From positions 1 to 27,792 of the forward strand of contig CBCXTV010000024.1 in assembly GCA_965178125.1 (NCBI GenBank): 27,792 nt of DNA, read 5' to 3'. Under the pieces are notes generated by a model that ran no database searches, had not been told where the DNA came from, and was given only the letters and a program-made list of their open reading frames with translations. The translations under genes were made by a program, and so were the position numbers. The DNA comes from Bilabrum cf. latius. Lineage: Eukaryota > Bigyra: Bicosoecida > Bigyra > Bicosoecida. Of this stretch, positions 8,908 to 17,322 are shown in pieces (the stretch's first letter is position 1; every line of letters begins with the position of its first letter).

Positions 8908-9926
8908 CCTCGACCACGACCATGTCAGGGGCGAACGCGACTTCGTCAACCTCGAGCACGACCATCCCAGCGGCGAACGCGGCTTCCTCGATGGGATCCC
9001 TGACCCCGACGAAGCTTCCCCGACCTCGGCCACGTGAACCTGCAGGCGCATTCTTGCCCGATGTGCCCGCGCAGGTGGCGGCCTGCACGGCGTGGGCGCC
9101 ACCGTTTCGTCGACCAGACAGCTCAGCCACTCCGGCGACGCGCGAGGCGGCAACGTCCACGTGCATCAATCCGTGGACCGCTCTCTCCTGGTATCCGACA
9201 CCACCGCAGCCGACGGACCCCCCTTCCGACAGGCCTCGCGAGGTACCGAACCCGAGCTCCCGGCAGCAGCGCAGGCGTCATGCTTGGGGCGGCACGTGGG
9301 TGTTCGACGACGCCATTACGCTCAGCGATTGCGGGTCGAGGGTGCAGATCGACGCGCCGCAGTCGAAGCTCTTGGCGATGGTCGTGCCCCGGAAGTCGGG
9401 CCAGTGGATTCCTCGTAGGCTGCGCTCGCGTACGATCTGGTATTTGGCTGGGGAGCAGTCGGCCGTGATCACCAACCTCAAGTGCCAGGCCTGCAGTCGG
9501 GTCAAGCAGGCGGACAGCTTCAACCCGAAGAGCTTGCGTCGGGCTCAGTACTCGTTGCTGCATTCCCTGTGGCCCGGCTACATACGACGTACCGAGCGGT
9601 CTATTTGGTGCACGCAGTGTGCGGTGGAGGACCAGTTGATGCAGGGCAACTTTCCGGACGGCTACTGTTTCCGGATCCGCGCCACACTCGAAATTTGCCA
9701 TCAAGATCGCGTCGCGGCCAGGCTGTTTGCAGTGCACGACAGTAACGCTCTCTTCGAGCAGATCCCGCTGAGCTCCCATGCGGCCATGGACGTGGCGGAG
9801 CAGTTGCGTCGATACTGGCAGGATGCCGTGTCCTCAGACGGCCAGAGCAACATCTTCCACAGCGACCACGTTTCGACAGACGACGACTCTGAGTTCGCAC
9901 CGGGCGGACCGGAGAGCGTGCCGTGA
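8862..9926 (+). CDS. Two-CxxC zinc-ribbon-like protein (ZnR3)
   Basis: About 354 aa from ATG 8862, which lies inside the last 46 nt of the transposase gene in another frame. The first 130 residues are Ser/Thr/Pro rich and low complexity. A folded part follows, with the pair CQAC (residues 208-211, context KCQACSRVKQADSF) and the pair CTQC (250-253). This matches the CxxC-x3-K-x4-F ... CxxC form seen in ZnR2. The C-terminus is acidic. Fragments recur at 14141-14414 and 15097-15370 (first CxxC region), 16356-16396 (second CxxC) and 17232-17271. A nucleic-acid-binding role is plausible from the Cys pattern, but this is inference. An alternative is that the true start lies at a later Met and the overlap is accidental. 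Confidence 0.62.
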   Translation: MDPPRSRSPLGGHAVTSTTTMSGANATSSTSSTTIPAANAASSMGSLTPTKLPRPRPREPAGAFLPDVPAQVAACTAWAPPFRRPDSSATPATREAATSTCINPWTALSWYPTPPQPTDPPSDRPREVPNPSSRQQRRRHAWGGTWVFDDAITLSDCGSRVQIDAPQSKLLAMVVPRKSGQWIPRRLRSRTIWYLAGEQSAVITNLKCQACSRVKQADSFNPKSLRRAQYSLLHSLWPGYIRRTERSIWCTQCAVEDQLMQGNFPDGYCFRIRATLEICHQDRVAARLFAVHDSNALFEQIPLSSHAAMDVAEQLRRYWQDAVSSDGQSNIFHSDHVSTDDDSEFAPGGPESVP

Positions 9927-10126
9927 GGGACCGCAGCGACAGTATCGTCGCTTAGGTGAGGAGCGGGTGCCAATGCTCTTTTGAAAATGGTGCGTCGTAC
10001 GTACGGCAGGAACCGTCGGTGGGAGCGGGGCGGATCCTGCGGGAAGTCGTGGAGACTGAGGGCAGAGACTCTCGGGTCGGTCAGGGTCTCATGTAACGTG
10101 CTGTTCACCGCAGAGGTATGTGCGGA
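9927..10126. other. Intergenic, nothing recognised
   Basis: This is the spacer between the ZnR3 stop and the first direct repeat. No gene, RNA or strong repeat was seen. Confidence 0.4.
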
Positions 10127-10380
10127 TCTTGGTGGATCTCTCGAGGACATGGGTGGCATACCGTTGTGCATCCGTTCCCCGGGGGGGGCGGTCGCAGAAG
10201 AGTGCACACGAAAACAAGAGGAAAGGAGACCAACCCCCCAAACCCACGTAGTGCGATCCTGGGGGGTACCCTATAAGGTACTAAGAATCCTTCTCCCGAA
10301 AATCGCACTACCTCGGGCCACAACGTCTTGGTGGATTCCTCGAGGACATGGGTGGCATACCGTTGTGCATCCGTTCCCCG
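10127..10380. repeat. Pair of 54-bp direct repeats flanking a hairpin cassette
   Basis: The sequence from TCTTGGTGGAT to CATCCGTTCCCC appears at 10127-10180 and again at 10326-10379 with only a few differences. Between them is the 145-bp cassette that also occurs at 26534-26674 without these repeats. This is what an insertion with a long target duplication, or a recombination product, would leave. Confidence 0.85.
10181..10326. repeat. Hairpin cassette, copy 1
   Basis: This ~145-bp block is closely similar to 26534-26674. Its core is a 64-nt imperfect hairpin at 10248-10311, closed by GTAGTGCGA / TCGCACTAC. It has an inner G-run / C-run stem and a small TACC/GGTA stem. Copy 1 has TCTCCCG where copy 2 has TCCCCCG, which weakens its inner stem by one G-T pair. 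Confidence 0.85.
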
Positions 10381-11057
10381 TCGCTCCCTAACGTCTTCAG
10401 TGGCAGGTTCGGAAAAGACACCTCCGTAGGCACGCGACAAGTCCCGGTGAAGCGGGCTCGCACCGCGCTGGGCGGGAGATCGTGAGCGCTTAGAGGACCG
10501 GAGCTCTCGGGCGGGTGCGTGTCTCGACAAACTCCCTCTTGACCACGGGCGGGGAACGTGTAGGGCGGAAGCTAAAGACACCGTAAGTAGCGGAGGGCTA
10601 ACATTCCGTCCTTCGGTGAGAGCCAAAAGTTCGAGTCTGCGAGAGACTATTATACGAAGTTCTCCCCTCCTCATACGTGCGCATAGCCTCCTCACGCGGT
10701 AGCGCGAGCGCGGGACCCGGACCTGTCCCTGATGGGCGTGAATCTGAACCCGGCGTACTCTCCTAGTCTGTCACTTCCACGACCTTGTTGTCGCGGAACC
10801 ACTTGTACGGAGAGGAACCTGTCGTTCAAGCGGGTGCAGCCGGACGCGCAGGTGTAGTGCATCGCCTTGCATATGTGCACGGCCAAGTAGATGCCGGAAC
10901 CGTAGAGGTATCACACTTCCCGCGGAGCTTGGGTGGGTCTTTCGCTGCTGTCGTCTGCTCCAGAAGGTTTGCGCCAAAAACCGGAAAACTTCTAAGACAG
11001 AGGTGGGATGCCAGGAGCTCACGGTCCTGCCGGATTGGGGAGGTCCATGCCCACGCG
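10381..11057. other. No gene recognised
   Basis: No coding region is supported on either strand. The part near 10925-11040 shares a theme with 11465-11545 and 11605-11670 (CGCCAAAAACCG..AAAAC, ACAGAGGTGGGATGCC, AGGTCCATGCCCA), so it belongs to a diverged dispersed repeat. Confidence 0.4.
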
Positions 11058-11199
11058 AGCCGGGTACTCGCCGAATCCAACGCGAGCCGTTCCCCACGGC
11101 GCACCGATAAGTGTCGGGACGCCGAGAGCAGGCACGCTGACGGCGCCAAGGACGCTCGTGGTCCGGCACGTGAGGAGCCTCTTGCGAAGCGCCGCGTCT
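11058..11199 (+). repeat. Dispersed repeat plus diverged ZnR2 relic
   Basis: 11058-11111 matches 13016-13070 (CGCGAGCCGTTCCCCACGGC and onward). After a possible 18-bp piece of Rep (GTGTCGGGACGCCGAGA, compare 1225), 11139-11195 aligns with ZnR2 about 4929-4990 at roughly 80% by eye. It is an older and more diverged relic than those at 13-17 kb. Confidence 0.55.
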
Positions 11200-11444
11200 C
11201 TGTTGAACACACAAATGACTCTGAGCTCCACCGTAACGTAACGTGCCATCACCACTCTCGATCTCGGAAAGGGCGGGAGTGCGCTCTTGCATTCGGAATG
11301 GGCGGGGATAGAGCCAGTCCAGCATGTGTGGGCGTGAAGCCGGAGGAGTTGCTCTTCCTGGGAGCATGTGCGAGATTCCTTCTCCGCGGATCCTCTTTCG
11401 GCTTCGGCAGTCAGCAGCGCACTCTGTGGGAACGGCATTCTCCG
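11200..11444 (+). repeat. Compressed copy of the ZnR2 upstream region
   Basis: 11200-11254 matches 3369-3425 and 11255-11444 matches 3897-4047. About 470 bp present at the 3.4-3.9 kb locus is missing, and a 36-38 bp insert is present near 11308-11346. The join carries at most 1-2 bp of shared sequence and no GT-AG boundary, so it looks like a deletion rather than a spliced copy. Confidence 0.8.
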
Positions 11445-12381
11445 TCGCCAACGCCGTGCATGAGAGCGCCTGCCGACAAAGTTTACGCCAAAAACCGCAA
11501 AACATGTGGGACAGAGGTGGGATGCCTGGGGCTCGCGGTTATGACACATTAGGAAGGTCCATGCCCATGTCACCGCCACCATGGCGACACGCGCCCAGAC
11601 CTTGGAGGGTTTTTCAGTGGTGTCGCCTGCCGGGGAGGGTTTACGCGGAAAACCGGAGAACTTGTGCGTTTCGCGTTCCCGAAGCCCGCCATTACTCCGG
11701 GAGGGAGCCTGCCAACGAGGTGGTGCTTGGCGAAATGTGGTGGGTCGCGAAGATGTGGTACTTCGCCGTGCCTTTCTCTATGACGGCCAAGCGTGCACTC
11801 GCCATCGCGCTCGGACGCCACAGGAAGAGATCCCAGCACGCAGCTCCGCCGCCTCATCCAGGAGTAAGGCGAAGTCGAATCGTGAATAGCGCTTCGCACC
11901 TTCACAGAGCCGAGGATCACAGATAGGCCCCGCCTCACAGAACCCAGCGCCATAGGGCAGAGCGTGAAGTACCTGGCCGCTTGGCTTGGCCGGACCCCCG
12001 CCCGCCCTCCGCCGGCAGCTCCTCCCGTCCGTCCCTATGGAGGCAGATCCGCGTACCCATGCTGCGGCGGGATCCTGACACAATCCGTTCCTCTTAGTGT
12101 GTGGCCGTGGGGCATGAGTAGAGCAGCATCGGGCCCTCACCAGCCGTGGAACGGAAGCAGCTCTCCGTGCGGCAGCTGTGCGATGCACAGACCTTTTCCC
12201 AAAGATACGGATCCATTTTGCCGTCTTCCCGCGCATACTGCATCGCTCTGCAAAACTGCATTGCGCAGTGGATCCCGGAGCGTCGACTGCCAATAGCAGG
12301 CGGCCTCGCAAGGCCTTCATGGACGCAGGATTTGGGCTTCTTCATCGTAAATTTGGGGTCTGCTCAGCGCGCGAAAATTCC
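11445..12381 (+). repeat. Gene-free stretch with a relic of the 25.7-kb gene 3' end
   Basis: 11824-11972 aligns with 26112-26261, that is the last 20 or so codons and the 3' flank of the charged coiled-coil gene. Point changes break the reading frame. The remainder of this stretch has no recognisable gene. Confidence 0.6.
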
Positions 12382-12424
12382 AACGCTTCAAAATGGATCC
12401 GGACGTCGCGAGAAGGGAACTCGT
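12382..12424 (+). repeat. 42-bp Rep fragment
   Basis: ACGCTTCAAAATGGATCCGG and the following bases match Rep positions 1174-1215 essentially base for base, in sense orientation, with unrelated sequence on both sides. Confidence 0.8.
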
Positions 12425-12433
12425 TGCTTGCTC

Positions 12434-12562
12434 ACCTGTGCGGAGGGGTTGGATGCCCGATGTGCTAAAGAGAGGATATTGTCCGTCGGCGTTCTCTCTT
12501 CACCTTGTGCGGAAGGGTTGGGTGCCTGATTTCAGACAGAGAAGGTCTCGTCCGTCGGGAGC
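12434..12562. repeat. Diverged two-copy tandem repeat, ~65 bp
   Basis: TCACCTGTGCGGAGGGGTTGG at the start of copy 1 corresponds to TCACCTTGTGCGGAAGGGTT in copy 2. Both copies end in TCCGTCGG. The differences are consistent with an old duplication. Confidence 0.6.
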
Positions 12563-13551
12563 GCTTAGGAATACTTCCGGATGGGGCGTCCAGACGCGGT
12601 CCAGGACCTCCAGCTCGTCGGGGTCAATGTCGCCCGCGCCGTCCGTGCCTTTGACGCCCTCTGGATCGATGATGCCCACGATCTTTGTCATCTCGGACGA
12701 CACACGTCCCAGCTGCTCTTTGGTAGTGCATTACCTCATTGACCCCGAAGCGTTGAATATTTAATGAAGACCCTTCGGAAGCTGACGAAGTTTGTCAGCT
12801 TGTCGGAGCGCAGCCTGGGTCCTTGTCAACAAACATGGAGGGTTTCGGGGGCGGATTTCCAGCGTTCCGCCTTGATTTCGAGTGCACCTCGAGGTCGGGA
12901 TCGAAGCGGGGCGGGCGGTTCGTCATCCTCTGTGATACGCTTAGGAGGCGCCGACTTGATGCCCACCTTGTCCCCCAATCACTCCAGACGTAACTGGGGA
13001 ACTCTTCCCGTCGTGGGCCGGGTACGCCTCCGAATCCCACGCGAGCCGTTCCCCACGGCGCACCGATAAGCGCCGCTGCAAGCGTACCAAGAGGGGCGTA
13101 CCAAGAGGTGCTTCCTTCGCTCGGCAGTGTGGCACTTCAAGCAGTAGAATGTGCCACTCCCAGCACGTAGGTGGAGTTTGCGAGCTGCCGGCCGACATGC
13201 TCGTGTGGTGACCTCCGGCGCACCGATAAGTGCCGCTGCAAGCGCACCAATACTACTTCGCTTGGGAGCGTGGCACTTTAAGCAATGCAGTGCGCCGGTT
13301 TTCGTGCACGCCCAGTCGCGCGGACGCCGCAGGTGGCTTGGCCGTAGGATAGAATTAGTGGCGGGTCGGTTTTGCATGTCTTCCCTCTCCTCTTGATATG
13401 GTACAGAAAGGCAAGAGCCTGACGATGCAGACGGAACTCCTGGATTTCACCGCCACATTCCTAGTCAAGACAGCCCTCGACTAAACAGACGCCGAGTTAT
13501 CTTGAGCAGCATCCCACGACGCAGTGATGTGGACGGCAAGGGTGATGCCAT
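12563..13551. repeat. No gene; dispersed repeat family
   Basis: 13056-13140 and 13216-13290 are two diverged copies that begin CGGCGCACCGATAAG and continue through a GTGGCACTT..AAGCA segment. 13168-13213 matches the outer half of the palindrome arm at 18158-18187. Nothing coding is supported. Confidence 0.55.
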
Positions 13552-13596
13552 GCTTTCCGGGCCTCCCATGTGACCGCTTTTTGCGTACCGAAACAC
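13552..13596 (+). repeat. Fragment of the ZnR2 leader joined to ZnR2 coding sequence
   Basis: This matches 3590-3634 with one change near the end and then jumps directly to the ZnR2 coding fragment at 13602 (4178 onward), omitting about 540 bp of the parent. Confidence 0.8.
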
Positions 13597-13690
13597 TTTC
13601 CGAGGTCGACGCCCCGGCGGAGCACGCCGGCGCGGCGGCAAGCGTCGATGTTGCGGGCGGCCCAGCCATGAGGTACATGATCAAGTACGC

Positions 13691-13906
13691 GGAAAGCACG
13701 CAGAGCGTCGTCAATCCGTTCGTGAGCCGCGAGTTCCAAAAGGTCTTCGAGCACATCCCCCCGGAAAGCACGCAGAGCATCGTCAATCCGTTCGTGAGCC
13801 GCGAGTTCCAGAAGGTCTTCGAGCACATCCCCCCGGAAAGCACGCAGAGCATCGTCAATCCGTTCGTGAGCCGCGAGTTCCAAAAGGTCTTCGAGCACAT
13901 CCCCCG
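13691..13906 (+). repeat. Three 72-bp (24-codon) repeats derived from the GT gene
   Basis: GGAAAGCACGCAGAGC starts at 13691, 13763 and 13835, a step of exactly 72 bp. Each encodes the 24-residue unit beginning ESTQSIVNPFVSREF. The GT gene has a single copy of this segment (about 24309-24380, ESTQCIVDPFVSRQC). The same triplet recurs at 14647-14862 in the second 956-bp unit. Confidence 0.92.
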
Positions 13907-14440
13907 GATGATGTCGAGCATGCGGACGCCCTGCTCCGGATGATGTCGGCCATGCGGACGCTCTTCCCAGACCTTGCGCGGCAGCGGGACGAAAATGGAG
14001 CTCTCCCTGCACCGCAAGCACGCCGGAAACCTGGTGCACTTCCACGTATGCATGACGGACTCCGAGAGGTCGCATCGTTGTCGCGTGGCGGAGGATTTCA
14101 TTTGGGCCGGCAGCAGGCCGAATGTCGTGTACGGCTTTTAGGTACCGAACCCGAGCTCCCGGCAGCAGCGCAGGCGGCATGCTTGGGGCGGCACGTGGAT
14201 CTTCGACGACGCCATTACGCTCAGCGATTGCGGGTCGAGGGTGCAGATCGACGCGCCGCAGTCGAAGCTCTTGGCGATGGTCGTGCCCCGGAAGTCGGGC
14301 CAGTGGATTCCTCATAGGCTGCGCTCGCGTACGATCTGGTATTTGGGTGGGGAGCAGTCGGCCGTGATCACCAACCTCAAGTGCCAGGCCTGCAGTCGGG
14401 TCAAGCAGGCGGGAACGGCATTCTCCGAGTCTCTTTGCCG

Positions 14441-14899
14441 ATGATGTCTGAGGAGAAACCGTCCGAGAGCATTGCTGTTTCCTTGGGAGACGGCCGCAAT
14501 CTTCGTGGGCGTCAAGGCGCCGGTAATATGGGAAACGAGGGCGGCATGTTGGCGCGCGAGGTCGACGCCCCGGCGGAGCACGCCGGCGCGGCGGCAAGCG
14601 TCGATGTTGCGGGCGGCCCAGCCATGAGGTACATGATCAAGTACGCGGAAAGCACGCAGAGCGTCGTCAATCCGTTCGTGAGCCGCGAGTTCCAAAAGGT
14701 CTTCGAGCACATCCCCCCGGAAAGCACGCAGAGCATCGTCAATCCGTTCGTGAGCCGCGAGTTCCAGAAGGTCTTCGAGCACATCCCCCCGGAAAGCACG
14801 CAGAGCATCGTCAATCCGTTCGTGAGCCGCGAGTTCCAAAAGGTCTTCGAGCACATCCCCCGGATGATGTCGAGCATGCGGACGCCCTGCTCCGGATGA
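14441..14899 (+). CDS. Open chimeric frame: ZnR2 N-terminus fused to 3x 24-aa GT-derived repeat
   Basis: About 152 aa from the double ATG that is also used by ZnR2. The first part is the low-complexity ZnR2 N-terminus (residues 1-60). It then runs in frame into three copies of the 24-residue unit taken from the C-terminal part of the GT gene, and ends after MMSSMRTPCSG. The corresponding first-unit frame (13524-13943) lacks the ZnR2 start. The frame keeps the native reading of both parents, which is notable, but no evidence of expression can be seen. It may simply be a by-product. Confidence 0.3.
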   Translation: MMSEEKPSESIAVSLGDGRNLRGRQGAGNMGNEGGMLAREVDAPAEHAGAAASVDVAGGPAMRYMIKYAESTQSVVNPFVSREFQKVFEHIPPESTQSIVNPFVSREFQKVFEHIPPESTQSIVNPFVSREFQKVFEHIPRMMSSMRTPCSG

Positions 14900-15366
14900 T
14901 GTCGGCCATGCGGACGCTCTTCCCAGACCTTGCGCGGCAGCGGGACGAAAATGGAGCTCTCCCTGCACCGCAAGCACGCCGGAAACCTGGTGCACTTCCA
15001 CGTATGCATGACGGACTCCGAGAGGTCGCATCGTTGTCGCGTGGCGGAGGATTTCATTTGGGCCGGCAGCAGGCCGAATGTCGTGTACGGCTTTTAGGTA
15101 CCGAACCCGAGCTCCCGGCAGCAGCGCAGGCGGCATGCTTGGGGCGGCACGTGGATCTTCGACGACGCCATTACGCTCAGCGATTGCGGGTCGAGGGTGC
15201 AGATCGACGCGCCGCAGTCGAAGCTCTTGGCGATGGTCGTGCCCCGGAAGTCGGGCCAGTGGATTCCTCATAGGCTGCGCTCGCGTACGATCTGGTATTT
15301 GGGTGGGGAGCAGTCGGCCGTGATCACCAACCTCAAGTGCCAGGCCTGCAGTCGGGTCAAGCAGGC

Positions 15367-16350
15367 GGGAACGGCATTCTCCGAGTCTCTTTGCCGATGA
15401 TGTCTGAGGAGAAACCGTCCGAGAGCATTGCTGTTTCCTTGGGAGACGGCCGCAATCTTCGTGGGCGTCAAGGCGCCGGTAATATGGGAAACGAGGGCGG
15501 CATGTTGGCGCGCGAGGTCGACGCCCCGGCGGAGCACGCCGGCGCGGCGGCAAGCGTCGATGTTCAGGCGGCCCCCACATCGAGAGCGGCGGCGCGGAGG
15601 CGGCGTCCACGGGGATGCTCGGAGAGGAGAGCGGCAAGGCAGCGCCGAAGGAGGACGCCGAAGACGACGGCGGCAAGAAGACGGAGGAGGAGGATGCTCG
15701 CGACGTATGGTCAGACGCAGCCGCTTGGAAGGCGGGTGGCGGCGTGGCAGACGGGAAGGATGTCGGAACCTGGGGTTCATGGAAGACGCCTGCGAAGTCG
15801 TCATGGGGGGAGCCGTACGTGCCGTGGCAGGTCGCGCCGGAGCCGGCGGAGGAGGCGACATGGACTTGCAACGCGTGCCAGGGCCTAAGCCCCGGTCAGA
15901 GTACTTCAAGAAGTGGAAGGACTGGATCCAACCAGTTTGCCGGGTGTGTTGCGACAAGTTCGACAACGCGACGCCGTGGTGGGTGAGGTGCAAGAATTGC
16001 AAAAACGAGTTTCCGGCGTACCGATTTCCCCAGATCCGCCGGAAGAGGGAGAACCTGCGCTACTTCTTCCCTGAGGACTGGTGCGCGAAGTGCCTGGTTG
16101 CGCGTGGCTGGAGTCTCCATGATGTCCGTTCCTCTGCGGGTGAAGCGAAGCGTTGGGTGCCAAAAGCTTGCGCGAATACCGCTGACGGCGACAACGACGC
16201 TCGTGCTCCCGCGCGCGACGAGCCTTCTGCAGGGGACGCCGCCTCGTGCAGCAACGCCGTGCGTCAGAGTCCTTCGCGTGACGAGGCCTTGGACGATATC
16301 AACCGGGCCATGGAGCTTCTCCGGAATGCGGAGAAATTCATCTCCGCGAT
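15367..16350 (+). pseudogene. Frameshifted ZnR2 copy
   Basis: This nearly full-length ZnR2 copy has two single-base losses: one near 15566 (GATGTTCAGGCGG for GATGTTGCGGGCGG) and one near 15888 in the first Cys cluster. It also has an in-frame 36-bp deletion near 15707 and a replaced segment near 15750-15775. The N-terminal, middle and C-terminal parts therefore lie in three frames. The C-terminal part keeps CRVCC, CKNC and CAKC and continues into the chimera described next. The loss near 15888 removes the first CxxC pair from the chimera's frame. Confidence 0.75.
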
Positions 16351-17047
16351 GCCATCGTGCATGCAGTGTGCGGTGCAGGACCAGTTGATGCAGGGCATCG
16401 TCAAAGACCAGGCCCTCTTGGATATCTTCTCCGGCAAGATAACGGACTGGATCAAATACCATCCGGCCACTCTTGGGGCGATCCAATCCCATCGAAACGC
16501 ATGGCTGTGGGCTGAGAACCACACGCCGACGGAATGGCTCATGGTTGTCGAGGATGATATCGAACCTCGCGAAGCATGCGTGGATCGGCTACTCGTAGTT
16601 CTTCACGCCATCGCGAAAAACCCCAAGGTGACGCAGATGGCCATGTTAGCGGGGTCAGAAGCACCGAGAATGGTCAGCCTCCAGCGCGGAAACTCCACCT
16701 CCATCCACAACTGCGAGCGCCTCTTGGACGTGCGGACCTATCCGGCGCACTGGGTAGACAACACATTTGTGGTCCCCTTCCACGTCGGCATGGGCCTAAA
16801 GTGGTATCTCATCAGCCCGGAGGGGAGGAAGGCGCTCCTGAAGATGCGGATCCCGAACCGAAGCTTCGAACGCTGCGTCTGGCGCCGCATCTTCGACACG
16901 TTCCAAGGGCCGGTATGTAAGTGGGAAGATTGCTTCCGCATGACATCTGTGCTGGCAGCCAGCCCGGTCCTCGCATCGACTCCCGAGAGCATGGACACGG
17001 AGTGGGGGGCTCGGGACGACGAAGTGCGGATGCAGGGCACAGTATGA
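15860..17047 (+). CDS. In-frame chimera: ZnR2 C-half, ZnR3 CxxC, GT25-like domain
   Basis: The frame is about 395 aa from ATG 15860 and is open further upstream without native coding sense. It encodes the C-terminal ZnR2 region with three CxxC pairs, then about 13 residues of ZnR3 including its second pair (CMQCAVQDQLMQG, from 9604-9646). It then continues as the GT25-like domain of the 22.3-kb gene (16397-17040), with the motif VEDD at about residues 230-233. All three parts are in their native frames. The frame ends at TGA 17045, because the G-run at about 17004 has six G where the intact gene has seven. The GT25 part is about 98-99% identical by eye to 22471-23118. The start and any expression are uncertain. 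Confidence 0.45.
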   Translation: MDLQRVPGPKPRSEYFKKWKDWIQPVCRVCCDKFDNATPWWVRCKNCKNEFPAYRFPQIRRKRENLRYFFPEDWCAKCLVARGWSLHDVRSSAGEAKRWVPKACANTADGDNDARAPARDEPSAGDAASCSNAVRQSPSRDEALDDINRAMELLRNAEKFISAMPSCMQCAVQDQLMQGIVKDQALLDIFSGKITDWIKYHPATLGAIQSHRNAWLWAENHTPTEWLMVVEDDIEPREACVDRLLVVLHAIAKNPKVTQMAMLAGSEAPRMVSLQRGNSTSIHNCERLLDVRTYPAHWVDNTFVVPFHVGMGLKWYLISPEGRKALLKMRIPNRSFERCVWRRIFDTFQGPVCKWEDCFRMTSVLAASPVLASTPESMDTEWGARDDEVRMQGTV

Positions 17048-17322
17048 AACCGTACATAATGATCGACCCGAGTGACGACTGGACTCTTGGCGAGCGATTA
17101 AACACATTGTCCGTCGTGATGTCCGTGTGCGCGGCCCTGAGTTGGGGGGTTGTCCTCGTCTGGGAAAAAACAGAGCGCGTGCCCATCTCCTACGAAGACT
17201 TGTGCGGTGTTCACGAGCACGCCGGCGAAACCTCGAGTTTTGGCATCAAGATCGTGTCGCGGCCAGGCTGTACGACGGCGGCAAGAAGACGGAGAAGGAG
17301 GATGCTCACGGTATCGCCCTGA
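17044..17322 (+). pseudogene. Truncated second domain of the GT gene
   Basis: This begins at the ATG that overlaps the previous stop (ATGA). MKPYIMIDPSDDWTLGERLN follows, the same as the intact gene from 23119. It is native until about 17231, where it is cut off by the patchwork fragments. It covers only about 62 residues of the second domain and is unlikely to be functional. Confidence 0.65.

Larger units (their letters stand above)
13602..15566 (+). repeat. 956-bp composite unit in tandem, 2.05 copies
   Basis: The unit repeats with an exact 956-bp step: GAGGTCGACGCC occurs at 13602, 14558 and 15514, and GGGAACGGCATT at 14411 and 15367. The copies look identical by eye. Each unit consists of a ZnR2 piece, a GT-gene piece expanded to three 72-bp repeats, two Rep pieces, one ZnR3 piece, and the ZnR2 5' end. 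All pieces are in sense orientation. The parents are at about 4178-4238, 24285-24408, 570-602, 879-1022, 9241-9514 and 4031-4177. Confidence 0.93.

Noticed and set aside
10560-10650. tRNA-like T-loop (GTTCGAGTC)
   Set aside because: No matching acceptor, D or anticodon arms could be built around it.
13691-13906. CRISPR-like regular repeats
   Set aside because: The 72-bp repeats are contiguous and coding, with no unique spacers.
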